A stretch of 64,000 bases of DNA from an uncultured Tateyamaria sp. (GCF_947503385.1 NZ_CANNDO010000003.1:186001-250000), one strand, 5' to 3'; positions 39,817 through 49,207 are shown, counted from the stretch's first letter. Program-made: numbers and translations. The notes: generated from the letters alone by a model not told the origin.

Positions 39817-40739
39817 CGTTGCACCTGCGCCATCAACCGGGCCGCAGCCCCACCCAACGCAACCGTGTGTGACACAAAGAGAAACGCAGGAATCCGGGCG
39901 AACTGACCGTCAAAACCGGTCTCTGACCGCAATGGCGCAAGCACCCGCTCCCGCCGCTCCGGCGCCAACAGAAACTGCGCCAGCGACCCGTTAAAATAGA
40001 GCCCCGCCCGCGGAAAATAGGCATAGGCCAGTTCACGCACCATCTGACCAAAGGCGTCTGTACAGGTCTCCAGTGCCTCGCGCGCGCGCGGGTCATCTGA
40101 TTTGGCCAGCGCCTCGGCGCTGTCCACGTCAACCCCAATCACTTTGGCGAGCCGCAGCAGACCAACGCCCGAAAACAGGTTTTCGATGCTGTCAAAGGCC
40201 GAGGTGTCCGGCATATGCTCCCGCAGCACGTCCATGACGCTTGATGGCAGGCTCGCGTGCCCCTGTTCGGAAATCAGCGCGGCACCGCTCGCAATGTGAA
40301 CGACCGACACGTTGAACCCGGTGCCCAGCCCAATCACCAACCCCTGCCCGCTGCCACCCAGCGCTGCACCTTCGTGCAACGGCTCGACCGCATCTGCGGT
40401 CACGGTGGGCACGGCCTGTCCAAGCGCCTCAAGATCATTCATCAATGTCACTTCGGTTGCACCGCACTGTGACGCCACCGCATCCGCATTGATCCGCCAG
40501 TTGCGATTGGTCAACCGTGCCTCGCGCCCGCCAACGGGGCCCGCCACGGCCACCACCATTGGGCCGCCCACGCGCGTGTCGCCAAGGTAGTCGCCCACCA
40601 GATGCTCAAAGCTGTCGAAATCCGCATTGCGCTTGCGGGCGATGGTGTCGGTCAGCACACCCGCTGGGCCGACAAAGGCCAATCGCGTATTGGTGCCGCC
40701 CACATCGGCGACAAAACCAATCGCCTCACCGATAGACAT
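39813..40739 (-). CDS. glk: Glucokinase
   Basis: 308 residues of the bacterial glucokinase (Glk) family, distinct from ROK kinases. The phosphate-1 motif is VADVGGTNTRLAF (residues 10-22), the catalytic region contains LMNDLEALG near 100, and IGLGTGFNVSVV near 136 binds the adenosine side. It phosphorylates glucose to glucose 6-phosphate. Start is the ATG at 40739; the frame is open further up but no better site exists. It could serve glucose released by AglA or by the putative sulfoquinovose pathway, although it lies far from both. Confidence 0.9.
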   Translation of the reverse strand: MSIGEAIGFVADVGGTNTRLAFVGPAGVLTDTIARKRNADFDSFEHLVGDYLGDTRVGGPMVVAVAGPVGGREARLTNRNWRINADAVASQCGATEVTLMNDLEALGQAVPTVTADAVEPLHEGAALGGSGQGLVIGLGTGFNVSVVHIASGAALISEQGHASLPSSVMDVLREHMPDTSAFDSIENLFSGVGLLRLAKVIGVDVDSAEALAKSDDPRAREALETCTDAFGQMVRELAYAYFPRAGLYFNGSLAQFLLAPERRERVLAPLRSETGFDGQFARIPAFLFVSHTVALGGAAARLMAQVQR

Positions 40740-40908
40740 AACGCATCCCCCGAGACTGAATTTGCAAAGATTCGGCTTTCCAAAGGGGTTTGGGCGCTGC
40801 ACAACGCCGCGTCAACCGGGCACGCTCAAACTTAACCCTGTTGCGCGCGGCACTGGCCAAAAACCCGCGCATCGGGCAGAACCGGATCACCACAACGCAG
40901 AGGCAGGC

Positions 40909-41910
40909 ATGACGCGCACCGCATTGGTCACAGGATCGGCCGGGTTCATCGGCTATTTCACCGCCCGCGCGCTGATAGATGCAGGCTGGCAGGTCGTCGG
41001 TCTGGATGCGATGACCGACTATTACGAGGTCGGCCTCAAGGAACGCCGCCGCGCCATGCTGCGGCAGACACCGGGGTACACAGATATCGAAGGGCGCATC
41101 GAAACACCCGGCCTGCTCCGGGACCTGTTCGAACAGCATCGCTTTGACGCCGTGATCCACCTCGCGGCGCAGGCCGGTGTCCGCTATTCCATCGAAGCGC
41201 CGCGCAGCTATGTCGAAGCCAACCTGATGGGCACGTTCGAGTTGCTGGAGGCGGCCCGTGCCGTACCGCCCGCGCATATGCTGCTGGCCTCCACGTCCTC
41301 GGCATATGGTGCCAATACCGACATGCCCTACCGCGAAGATATGCGCGCCGATCACCAGATGTCGTTCTATGCCGCCACCAAAAAGGCGACAGAGAACATG
41401 GCCCACAGCTATGCCCACCTTTATGACCTGCCGATCACCATGTTCCGGTTTTTTACGGTCTACGGGCCGTGGGGCCGTCCCGATATGGCGCATTTCAAAT
41501 TCACCCGCGCGATCCTGCGCGGTGAGCCTATCGACATCTACAATCATGGCGACATGCGCCGCGACTTCACCTATATCGACGATCTGACCGGCGCCATCCT
41601 TGCCCTCATCGACACTGTTCCGGGTGACGCGCCCGTTCCGGGCGACAGCCTGTCGCCCGTGGCGCCGCACCGCATCGTCAATATCGGAAATGGCGCGCCG
41701 GTGCCCCTGATGGACTTTATCGCCGCCATCGAAACCGCCTGCGAGCGTGCGGCGATCAAGACCTATCACGACATGCAACCGGGCGACGTGCCTGCCACGT
41801 GGGCTGACGCAACCCTGCTTGAAACGCTGACCGGAAACCGCCCGTCGACCCCGATCCAAGAGGGGATAGACGCCTTTGTCGGCTGGTATCGCGACTACTA
41901 TCAGGTGTGA
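40909..41910 (+). CDS. NAD-dependent nucleotide-sugar epimerase (UDP-glucuronate 4-epimerase type)
   Basis: 333 residues, extended SDR. The Rossmann motif is GSAGFIG (residues 8-14), the catalytic Ser-Tyr-Lys are in STSSAYGANT and FYAATKKATE near 150, and HLAAQAGVRYSIEAPRSYVE near 83 is typical of UDP-glucuronate 4-epimerases. TVYGPWGRPDMA near 182 is equally characteristic. The product, UDP-galacturonate, would go into surface polysaccharide. The ATG at 40909 follows CAGAGGCAGGC. It is divergent from glk across a 169-base gap in which I see no clear operator. Confidence 0.88.
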   Translation: MTRTALVTGSAGFIGYFTARALIDAGWQVVGLDAMTDYYEVGLKERRRAMLRQTPGYTDIEGRIETPGLLRDLFEQHRFDAVIHLAAQAGVRYSIEAPRSYVEANLMGTFELLEAARAVPPAHMLLASTSSAYGANTDMPYREDMRADHQMSFYAATKKATENMAHSYAHLYDLPITMFRFFTVYGPWGRPDMAHFKFTRAILRGEPIDIYNHGDMRRDFTYIDDLTGAILALIDTVPGDAPVPGDSLSPVAPHRIVNIGNGAPVPLMDFIAAIETACERAAIKTYHDMQPGDVPATWADATLLETLTGNRPSTPIQEGIDAFVGWYRDYYQV

Positions 41911-41919
41911 TGGGTCCGG

Positions 41920-41954
41920 CCCGTCTCTGTCCCTAAAAAATCCTCCCCGAAGGG
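41920..41954 (+). repeat. Extragenic repeat family B, copy 1
   Basis: Reads CCCGTCTCTGTCCC, then T, then AAAAAATCCTCCCCGAAGGG. It matches 48626-48659 at every position except the single inserted T. It lies 10 bases after the epimerase stop codon, within a larger dyad (CGGCCCG near 41917, CGGGCCG near 41966). Confidence 0.75.
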
Positions 41955-42016
41955 CCCCTTTCCACCGGGCCGCAGGCTGACTATACCCGCGCCAACCCCG
42001 TCACGGAGCACTTACG

Positions 42017-42706
42017 ATGTCTTTTGACCGATCCATCAAAATCGCCCCCTCGATCCTTGCCGCGGATTTCGCGAATTTCGGTGCAGAATGCGCGGCGGTC
42101 GAAGCGCAGGGGGCCGACTGGATCCACGTGGACGTGATGGATGGGCATTTTGTGCCGAATATCAGCTTTGGCCCCGCGACCTGTGCCGCGATCCGTCCTC
42201 ATATCAAAGGGGTGATGGACGTTCACCTGATGATCGCGCCGGTTGATCCTTACATCAATGCTTTTGCTGACGCTGGTGCCGACGTGCTTACCGCGCATGT
42301 TGAGGCGGGGCCGCACATCCACCGAACCCTCCAGGCGATCCGTGCTGCCGGTATGCGGCCCGGTGTGGCCCTGAACCCCGGCACACCGGCGGCGGCGGTC
42401 GAACATGTGCTGGACCTTGTTGATCTGGTGTGTGTGATGACCGTGAACCCCGGCTTTGGTGGACAGAGTTTTATCGACATGACCGCCAAGGTTGCAGACC
42501 TGCGCCGCATGATCGGCGACCGCCCCGTGCATATCGAAATTGACGGCGGCGTGGACCCCAAAACCGCGCCACGCCTGTCCAAGGCAGGTGCAGATGTGCT
42601 GGTTGCAGGCTCTGCCGTGTTCCGCGGCGGGTCAGTGACGGACCCCGCCCCTTACGGCGAAAACATCCGCGCCATTCGCGCGGCGGCCGAGGGTGTCTGG
42701 GCCTAG
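42017..42706 (+). CDS. rpe: Ribulose-phosphate 3-epimerase
   Basis: 229 residues, a TIM barrel. All signatures are present: KIAPSILAADFANFG at 8-22, HVDVMDGHFVPNISFGP near 37, MDVHLMIAPVD near 67 and MTVNPGFGGQSFI near 140. Metal-binding His/Asp residues lie in these strands. It interconverts ribulose 5-phosphate and xylulose 5-phosphate in the pentose phosphate pathway and, where present, the Calvin cycle. A GGAGCACTTACG region precedes the ATG. Confidence 0.96.
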   Translation: MSFDRSIKIAPSILAADFANFGAECAAVEAQGADWIHVDVMDGHFVPNISFGPATCAAIRPHIKGVMDVHLMIAPVDPYINAFADAGADVLTAHVEAGPHIHRTLQAIRAAGMRPGVALNPGTPAAAVEHVLDLVDLVCVMTVNPGFGGQSFIDMTAKVADLRRMIGDRPVHIEIDGGVDPKTAPRLSKAGADVLVAGSAVFRGGSVTDPAPYGENIRAIRAAAEGVWA

Positions 42707-42729
42707 GTGCATCGGGGCGTGGAGGGACG

Positions 42730-44202
42730 CTAGGCCAACGCGGCTGCGAATGTCTCCAACAGCTTGTGTTTCAACACTTTTCCCGTAGGTGCCGCAGGCA
42801 GCCTGTCGGCAAACACATAGCGCGCGGGCCGCTTGTAACCGGCCAGCCGTTCAGCTGCAAACGCCGCCAATGACGCGGCGGTCAGGTCAGCGCCCGCGCG
42901 TGTCTGGACAAAGGCCAGTACCTCTTCATCTCCGCCTGCCGGTCGACCGATCACTGCCGATTGCACAACGTCGGGATGATCCGTCAGGACCGCCTCCACC
43001 TCCGGCGGATAGACGTTAAAGCCGCCGCGAATGATCAACTCCTTGGACCGGCCCATGATGTGCAGATGCCCCGCATCATCAAACCGACCGAGATCGCCGG
43101 TGCGCAGCCAACCATCCGACGCCAGCACCTCGGCCGTCCGCTCGGGCGCGTCGAAATAACCAGGCATCACATGCGGGCCGCGCGTCAGGACCTCGCCCTG
43201 ACCGTTCCCGCCGCCGGGAACCGTTTCGTCAATCCGCACGTCGACACCGGGCAATGCAGGTCCCACAGACATATCCGGATTGCCAATTGCATGTCGGGTC
43301 GCGGCAATGCCTGCGGTGCTTTCGGTCATGCCATAGCCGTTCTGCACCGCAACTCCATAAAACGCCTCTGCCGCGCGCTTCCACGCAGGATCAAGCGGTG
43401 CTGCACCGGATGACACGTAACGCAGGCTGTCCGATCCCAGCGCAGTGGCTCCCATGGCGGCGGCATGGGCCATCAGCAGGGCGTGCATCTGCGGCACACC
43501 AGAAAACAGCGTGACCCCGTCGCGCAATGTCGCCAACGCCCGCTCGGGATCAAAACGGGGGGCAAGGCGCATGAACGCGCCCTTGTGTACCGATGCCACC
43601 AGAACCGAACACAGACCGAACACATGGGTGATCGGCAGAACCCCCAGAATGACATCCTCTGCCACCATATCCCGCAGCGCCGCCGAGGTTTGCGCGCCAA
43701 AGCGGACGTTGCCATGGGTGAGCATTACCCCTTTGGGATCGCCCGTTGTGCCGGTGGTATAAAGGATCACCGCGATATCGCTGTCGCATGGTGCCTTGCG
43801 CGGGCTGCGGTGCAGGACAGGCATCCGCCCCGCCTGCGCACCCAGCCGGTCGGCATGGGCGGATGCTTCTGACGAGACATGTGTGGTAAAAAACACCCGT
43901 CTGGGGTCAGCGTGGGCGATCACGCGGTCCACCTCGCGCGCGGTTTGGCGCGCATTGATCGGCACCACCGTCGCCCCGCACTGCCACGCCGCAAATGTTG
44001 CCGCGACTGCCCCGGCGCAATTTTCCGACAGGATCATCACCCGCTCTCCGGGTGCCACGCCGCCGCGCATCATATCCGCGTACGCGGCCACTTCGTGGGC
44101 AAGCGCGCCATAGCTCAGCACACCAGACACAGCATCCTCGACCGCAGGTGCATCGGGCCGCTGATCGGCCTGTTTCGTCAGAAACGCCTCAACCCGCGCC
44201 AA
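42730..44202 (-). CDS. Acyl-CoA synthetase (AMP-forming), carboxylic acid-CoA ligase
   Basis: 490 residues of the ANL superfamily. The phosphate loop is ILYTTGTTGDPKGVM (about 147-160), the A5 motif is NGYGMTEST near 285, the A8 hinge is WLRTGDLGRF near 366, and the C-terminal catalytic lysine is Lys475 (APTGKVLK). It activates a carboxylic acid to its CoA thioester. The start is a TTG at 44202, 3 bases after the upstream acyl-CoA dehydrogenase stop; no ATG gives a full domain. As the last gene of a beta-oxidation operon it fits the role of PimA-like dicarboxylate ligase. The chain type cannot be determined from sequence alone. Confidence 0.9.
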   Translation of the reverse strand: MARVEAFLTKQADQRPDAPAVEDAVSGVLSYGALAHEVAAYADMMRGGVAPGERVMILSENCAGAVAATFAAWQCGATVVPINARQTAREVDRVIAHADPRRVFFTTHVSSEASAHADRLGAQAGRMPVLHRSPRKAPCDSDIAVILYTTGTTGDPKGVMLTHGNVRFGAQTSAALRDMVAEDVILGVLPITHVFGLCSVLVASVHKGAFMRLAPRFDPERALATLRDGVTLFSGVPQMHALLMAHAAAMGATALGSDSLRYVSSGAAPLDPAWKRAAEAFYGVAVQNGYGMTESTAGIAATRHAIGNPDMSVGPALPGVDVRIDETVPGGGNGQGEVLTRGPHVMPGYFDAPERTAEVLASDGWLRTGDLGRFDDAGHLHIMGRSKELIIRGGFNVYPPEVEAVLTDHPDVVQSAVIGRPAGGDEEVLAFVQTRAGADLTAASLAAFAAERLAGYKRPARYVFADRLPAAPTGKVLKHKLLETFAAALA

Positions 44203-44205
44203 GGA

Positions 44206-45276
44206 TCAGGCCGCCGACAGGGCGATGAACCGCTCAAGGTGGTAGTCCGTGTCGCCAAAGCGGTGGTCGGCCATGATGATCCGCTTGGCGATATGGGCCA
44301 GTTCATATTCCTGCGTCATGGCGATCCCGCCATGCATCTGGATCGCTTCCTCCGCCACTTGCCGACCAACCCGCCCGATCAGGTTTTTGGACGCAGCCAA
44401 TGTCGTCGCTTCGTCCCGCGTGCCCAGCATACCCGCCGCGTTGATCACAGCCGATCGCGCCTGCTCCAACTCGATCAACAGATCTGCCATCCGGTGCGCC
44501 AAAGCCTGAAATGTGCCGATCGGCCGCCCGAATTGCTTGCGCGTCATCAGGTAGTCCTGCGTGAGTGCAACAGCCGTTTCCATCGCCCCCAACGCTTCGG
44601 CGCATTGCGCGACCATGGCCAGTGCAACGAGGCTCTCGATCTCGGCAAGTCCCAAACCCAATGGCTCTGCTGGCGTGTTGTCCAGCATCACCTCTGCTGC
44701 CCGTCCCCCGGCCAACAGCGGATAGTCGCGCGCGTCCAGCCCGGGCGCGCCAGCGTTCACGAGGTACAGCCCGATCTGATCCCCGTCGCGTGCTGACACT
44801 ACAATATGTTCCGCCGCTCCGCCGTGCATGACGACGGCCTTGCGGCCCGTCAGCCCACCACCGGACGCCTCTGTCTGGACATAATCAAGATCGTAGCGGC
44901 CACCGGGTTCGTAATGGGCAAAAGCCAACTGCACATCACCTGCGATCAACCCATCGACGATGTCCTGCCGTCCGGCCAGCGCCAGCGCGCGTCCCGCCAA
45001 CAACGCGCCGTCCAACAGCGGCTCAACCACGCCTGCCCGCCCCAATTCCTCGAACACGACAGCGATGTCGAACCCCGCACCGCCAAATCCGCCCTGCGCC
45101 TCGTCAAACAGCGCCCCAATGACCCCAAGGTCGGCCAGCCCGGACCAGATTTCCGGCGCATACCCCGCCGCGCTGTCAAGGATCGCATTGCGCCGCTCTG
45201 TCGAATACTCTGCCCGCAGATAGCGTCGCAGCGTGTCCTGCAACATCCGGCGTTCTTCTGTCAGTTCGAAATTCAT
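44206..45276 (-). CDS. Acyl-CoA dehydrogenase, small subunit type (PimD-like)
   Basis: 356 residues, an acyl-CoA dehydrogenase fold with N-terminal helical domain (LTEERRMLQDTLRRYLRAEY), central beta domain and C-terminal FAD domain (TRKQFGRPIGTFQALAHRMA near 242; IQMHGGIAMTQEYELAHIAKR near 314). The motif that normally carries acyl-binding residues in the beta domain is weak (HYEPGGRYDL replaces YxxSEPxxGSD). It overlaps the longer dehydrogenase gene by ATGA, and paired unequal ACADs usually form heteromers. Confidence 0.88.
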   Translation of the reverse strand: MNFELTEERRMLQDTLRRYLRAEYSTERRNAILDSAAGYAPEIWSGLADLGVIGALFDEAQGGFGGAGFDIAVVFEELGRAGVVEPLLDGALLAGRALALAGRQDIVDGLIAGDVQLAFAHYEPGGRYDLDYVQTEASGGGLTGRKAVVMHGGAAEHIVVSARDGDQIGLYLVNAGAPGLDARDYPLLAGGRAAEVMLDNTPAEPLGLGLAEIESLVALAMVAQCAEALGAMETAVALTQDYLMTRKQFGRPIGTFQALAHRMADLLIELEQARSAVINAAGMLGTRDEATTLAASKNLIGRVGRQVAEEAIQMHGGIAMTQEYELAHIAKRIIMADHRFGDTDYHLERFIALSAA

Positions 45277-46472
45277 CGCCCGCCTCCCATGGCGACCTTG
45301 GCGATAATCCCTCGCTGAATTTCATTGGACCCGCCAAAGATCGACAGTTTGCGATTGTTGAAATACTGCGCCGCCACCGGCCCGGCATCCTGCGGATCAG
45401 GCACCAAGTCATTGGCCCCTTCGAGGGCTTCAGACGCAAATGGCATGGCGTAAGGTCCCACAGCCCGACGGGCCAAGTCGTTGATTTCCTGACGGATAAC
45501 GCTGCCCTTGACCTTGAGCATTGACGCCTCCAGCCCCGGTGCCTCGCCCGCGGCGGCTTTGGAAATCGCGCGCAAATTGGTTGTCGCCATGGCGCGCATC
45601 TCGATTTCCACCTGGGCCACACGCGCTGCGAAATGCGGGTTCTCGATCAACGGTTTGCCATTGTGCATCTCGGCCCGCGCGATGCGTTTGACGGCCGCCA
45701 GCCCCGCCTGACTAAAGCCGACGCCGCCAAGGCCGGTACGCTCATGGGTGAGCAGGTATTTGGCGTAGGTCCAGCCCTTGTTTTCCTCGCCCACGAGGTT
45801 CTCAACAGGCACGCGGACATCCGTAAACCAGACCTCGTTCACCTCGTGCGAGCCATCCAGCAGGATGATCGGGCGGACTTCGACACCGGGCGTGTCCATG
45901 TCGATCAGCAAAAAGGATATCCCCTCCTGCTGCTTGGCATCCGGGTCCGTACGGACAAGGCAAAAGATCATGTTTGCGTGCTGGCCAAGGGTCGTCCACG
46001 TCTTTTGCCCGTTGACGATGTAGTGATCGCCGTCGCGCACGGCGCGCGTCTTGAGCGATGCCAGATCGGAACCGGCACCCGGCTCCGAATAGCCCTGACA
46101 CCACCAGTCGGTGCCGTCCAGAATGCGCGGCAGCCAATGTTCCTGTTGTGCGCTGTTCCCGAACTTCTGCAGGACAGGCCCCAGCATCGACAGGCCAAAC
46201 GGCACAACCCGCGGCGCGTTGGCTGCGGCGGATTCTTCGTCAAAGATGTGGCGTTGCACGGCGTTCCATTCCGCGCCACCAAACGATTTTGGCCAGTTTG
46301 GCGCCAGCCAACCACGCGCGTTCAGCATCGCGTGCCAGCCTTCCATATCCGCTTTGGTCAGGTCCCGGCCCAGCCGCACCTTTTCCGCCAACTCGCTTGG
46401 CAATTCAGCCTCCAAGAAGGCCCGGATTTCGGCGCGGAACGCCTCTTCATCTGCGGTGTAGGACAGGTCCAT
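45273..46472 (-). CDS. Acyl-CoA dehydrogenase, large subunit type (PimC-like)
   Basis: 399 residues. The FAD/acyl signature WWCQGYSEPGAGSDLASL (about 123-140) and FGGSNEIQRGIIAKVAMG at the C-terminus identify the family. The C-terminal position that holds the catalytic Glu in medium-chain enzymes (YEGT) is Gly here (FGGS), so the base must come from elsewhere, as in other two-subunit or IVD-like enzymes. It introduces the alpha-beta double bond in an acyl-CoA. It starts 1 base after the fused hydratase/dehydrogenase gene and overlaps the smaller dehydrogenase (ATGA). Confidence 0.9.
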   Translation of the reverse strand: MDLSYTADEEAFRAEIRAFLEAELPSELAEKVRLGRDLTKADMEGWHAMLNARGWLAPNWPKSFGGAEWNAVQRHIFDEESAAANAPRVVPFGLSMLGPVLQKFGNSAQQEHWLPRILDGTDWWCQGYSEPGAGSDLASLKTRAVRDGDHYIVNGQKTWTTLGQHANMIFCLVRTDPDAKQQEGISFLLIDMDTPGVEVRPIILLDGSHEVNEVWFTDVRVPVENLVGEENKGWTYAKYLLTHERTGLGGVGFSQAGLAAVKRIARAEMHNGKPLIENPHFAARVAQVEIEMRAMATTNLRAISKAAAGEAPGLEASMLKVKGSVIRQEINDLARRAVGPYAMPFASEALEGANDLVPDPQDAGPVAAQYFNNRKLSIFGGSNEIQRGIIAKVAMGGGR

Positions 46473-46473
46473 C

Positions 46474-48564
46474 TCAGCTCTCCTTGTTCAAGTCATCAAA
46501 GCAGCGGCCATCGGCGACAAGCTGTTCCAGCAGGGGTGCAGCGGCCCAAAATACTGCATCTTCAACGGCATAGCCGCGTATGTCATCCAAAAGCCCTTCG
46601 AGGCCGACCATATCCGCCCATTTTAGCGGGCCGCCGCGGTAGCGCGGAAACCCGTACCCAAAAAGCAGTGTCATATCGACATCCAACGGGCGCCGCGCGA
46701 TCCCTTCGCCCACGACTTTGGCGGCCTCGTTCACCATCGCTGCCATGTAGCGGCGCACGATCTCATCCGCATCAAAACGCCGTGGCGTAATGCCCAGCCG
46801 GGCCCGGTCCGCCTCGATCATCGGCATGACCTCCGGGTTTGGCACCGGCGCCCGCGCGCCCGCGGCGTAGTCATAGTATCCTTTGCCCGTCTTTTGGCCA
46901 AAATGTCCGTCCTCGCAGAGCCGGTCCGCATAGGTGGCATCGCGGGTGGGCGCCTGCCCTTCGGCGCGTTTGCGCTTGCGCACCGCCCAGCCAATGTCGA
47001 GCCCGGCCAGGTCCGCCACAGCAAACGGTCCCATGGCAAAGCCAAACGCCTCCAGTGCGGCATCAATGTCGTAAGGCGACGCGCCATCGAGGACCATATG
47101 ATCCGCACAGGTGCGGTAGGTGGCCAGAATACGGTTGCCGATGAACCCATCGCACACGCCCGCACGCACGCTGATCTTCCCCAACCGCTTGCCCAAGGCA
47201 AAGCCGGTTGCGGCAACATCCGGTGCCGTCTGTTCACCCACAACGACTTCGAGCAGTTTCATCACATGCGCAGGTGAGAAAAAGTGCAGGCCCAGAACGT
47301 CCGCAGGCCGGGACGTTGTGGCCGCGATCACGTCAATGTCGAGGTAAGAGGTGTTCGACGCCAGCACGCATCCCGGTTTGCATACGGCGTCCAGCTGGGC
47401 AAACACCTGTTTTTTGACGTCCATGTCCTCAAAAACGGCCTCGATCACCAGATCGACCTCGGACAAATCCGTGTAGTCGGTCAACACGCGCAGCGCCTGT
47501 TCCAGCATTGCGCCATGCGCCTCTGCGGTGATCTTGCCGCGCTTCAATGCACCGGCGAGGTTTGCTTCGATCCGGCCACGGGCCGCAGCGCCTGCCTCTG
47601 CCGACATTTCCAGCAGATGAACCCGCAATCCGGCCAGCAATGCCGCAGTCGCGATCCCCGCGCCCATTGTACCGCCACCAATGACGGCAAGGTGCTGAAT
47701 GTCACGCGGTGCGACGCCTTTCAACTCGGGCAGGTTCGACACAGCGCGTTCGGAAAAGAACGCATGGATCATGCCTTGCCTCTGGTCTGTTTCCATCAGG
47801 TCCATGAACATCTTGCGTTCGGCCTGCATCCCTTGGGCAAAGGAACCGCCATAAGCCGCCTGGACCGCGCGAACGCACCATGCAGGTGAAATCTGTCCCC
47901 GGCCCCGTGCCAGCGTCGCGTCAAAGGCATAGTCCCAGTCAATCGGCTGGGGCAGCGCCATCTCGCTCACCGGACGTCGCGGCGCGCCCTCTGCCAACAG
48001 GCGCTGGACAAAAGCCAACCCGATCTCGCGCGGGTCGCCCTCTTCCACTGCGTCCAGAATGCCCAGCGACAGCGCCTCTGCCGCTCCCACATGGCGCCCG
48101 GTTGTCATGACCTCCAAGGCAGGTTCGACACCCGTCAGGCGCGGCAAACGCTGGGTGCCGCCCGCACCGGGGATGAGACCCAGATGCACTTCGGGCAGGC
48201 CAACGCGGGCCTGCGGCACCGCGATCCTGTAATGGCAGCCCAACGCCACTTCCAGCCCACCGCCCAGCGACACGCCATGCATTGCGGCCACCACAACCAG
48301 CGGCGAGGCTTCAATGCGGTGAATAAGGTCCGGCAGAAACGGCTCTTTCAGCGGTTTGCCAAACTCCTTGATGTCGGCACCCGCAAAAAACGCGCGCCCT
48401 TCCCCCACGATCATTATGGCACGCACGTCGGCATCCGCTTCGGCCTGATCCATTCGGTCCCACAGGCCCTGCCGCACGGCTTGGCTCAGCGCGTTCACGG
48501 GCGGGTTGCGCACCGTCAGAACGGCAATCTCACCTACCCGGTCATACCCGATCACATCACTCAT
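46474..48564 (-). CDS. Fused enoyl-CoA hydratase / 3-hydroxyacyl-CoA dehydrogenase (FadB/FadJ/PimF type)
   Basis: 696 residues. Residues 1-190 form a crotonase domain with catalytic Glu105 (GGGLEVALGC) and Glu125 (LPEVHLGLIPGAGGTQ). Residues from about 290 form the NAD-binding domain (VIGGGTMGAGIATA, 295-308) with SNTSYLDI and HFFSPAHVMKLLEVV of 3-hydroxyacyl-CoA dehydrogenases. The protein carries out two consecutive beta-oxidation steps. The ATG at 48564 has a GGGAGG site; upstream frame extension to 48714 is not supported. It is the first gene of the operon. Confidence 0.93.
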   Translation of the reverse strand: MSDVIGYDRVGEIAVLTVRNPPVNALSQAVRQGLWDRMDQAEADADVRAIMIVGEGRAFFAGADIKEFGKPLKEPFLPDLIHRIEASPLVVVAAMHGVSLGGGLEVALGCHYRIAVPQARVGLPEVHLGLIPGAGGTQRLPRLTGVEPALEVMTTGRHVGAAEALSLGILDAVEEGDPREIGLAFVQRLLAEGAPRRPVSEMALPQPIDWDYAFDATLARGRGQISPAWCVRAVQAAYGGSFAQGMQAERKMFMDLMETDQRQGMIHAFFSERAVSNLPELKGVAPRDIQHLAVIGGGTMGAGIATAALLAGLRVHLLEMSAEAGAAARGRIEANLAGALKRGKITAEAHGAMLEQALRVLTDYTDLSEVDLVIEAVFEDMDVKKQVFAQLDAVCKPGCVLASNTSYLDIDVIAATTSRPADVLGLHFFSPAHVMKLLEVVVGEQTAPDVAATGFALGKRLGKISVRAGVCDGFIGNRILATYRTCADHMVLDGASPYDIDAALEAFGFAMGPFAVADLAGLDIGWAVRKRKRAEGQAPTRDATYADRLCEDGHFGQKTGKGYYDYAAGARAPVPNPEVMPMIEADRARLGITPRRFDADEIVRRYMAAMVNEAAKVVGEGIARRPLDVDMTLLFGYGFPRYRGGPLKWADMVGLEGLLDDIRGYAVEDAVFWAAAPLLEQLVADGRCFDDLNKES

Positions 48565-48625
48565 TGCGCGCCTCCCTGCTGCGGTCAGAGTAGAGAGATC
48601 ACACCAAAGGGCAAGCCACGCCCGC

Positions 48626-48659
48626 CCCGTCTCTGTCCCAAAAAATCCTCCCCGAAGGG
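48626..48659 (+). repeat. Extragenic repeat family B, copy 2 (possible terminator on the minus strand)
   Basis: Reads CCCGTCTCTGTCCC then AAAAAATCCTCCCCGAAGGG, one base shorter than the copy at 41920. On the minus strand it becomes CCC-TTCG-GGG followed by AGGATTTTTT, that is, a small UUCG hairpin with a T run. It lies 28 bases past the methyltransferase stop, where it could act as that gene's terminator. Confidence 0.75.
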
Positions 48660-48686
48660 TCGGGTCGCAACAGGTCGCTAGGTTGG

Positions 48687-49184
48687 TCAGGTTTCGCGCC
48701 GGTAGATGAAACACCGCCCCGGCACGGCGCCGTCCGGCAGGGGCTGTTCGACCAGATCGTCAAAGTACATCCGGTCCGACGACACCATCAGCCCGCCCAC
48801 CGCCAAAAGTGGCGCGATGATGGGCGACACGTCTTGTGCAAATTGATCGTTCTTGGCTGCGTTGTGCCCACCCAGATCCGCATGGATCAGCGCCGCCGTC
48901 GGCCCGAACCGCGCCAGCGCCGCTGGCAGCGTGTCAAACACATCGCCCAAAAGCACCCTGTCATCGGGCGGTGTGCTGTCGGGATGCGAGGCCACCGCAC
49001 GCTCAAACACGTAGATATCCCGGTCTGGCATGATGTGGCACATGTGGTGATAGGTCCGCCCGTTGCCCAAACCCAGCTCGTAAATCGGGCCGGGCAGATC
49101 GGCTACCACACGTGCCGCATGATCAAGGCAGGCACGTTGCGACACCATACGGTCCACGAACAGATCAAGGCGGCTTTGGGTCAT
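48687..49184 (-). CDS. Small class I SAM-dependent methyltransferase
   Basis: 165 residues. Motif I is visible as PIYELGLGNGRTYHHM (about 33-48), followed by an acidic residue after strand 2 (IYVFERAV) and LIHADLGGHNA near 98 as the motif IV region. The protein is short for the fold and has no substrate domain. Its target is unknown. Start is the ATG at 49184. It is divergent from the ABC operon across 145 bases and ends near repeat B. Confidence 0.75.
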   Translation of the reverse strand: MTQSRLDLFVDRMVSQRACLDHAARVVADLPGPIYELGLGNGRTYHHMCHIMPDRDIYVFERAVASHPDSTPPDDRVLLGDVFDTLPAALARFGPTAALIHADLGGHNAAKNDQFAQDVSPIIAPLLAVGGLMVSSDRMYFDDLVEQPLPDGAVPGRCFIYRRET

Positions 49185-49207
49185 GTCGTCATCAGTCCTT
49201 TACGCAT

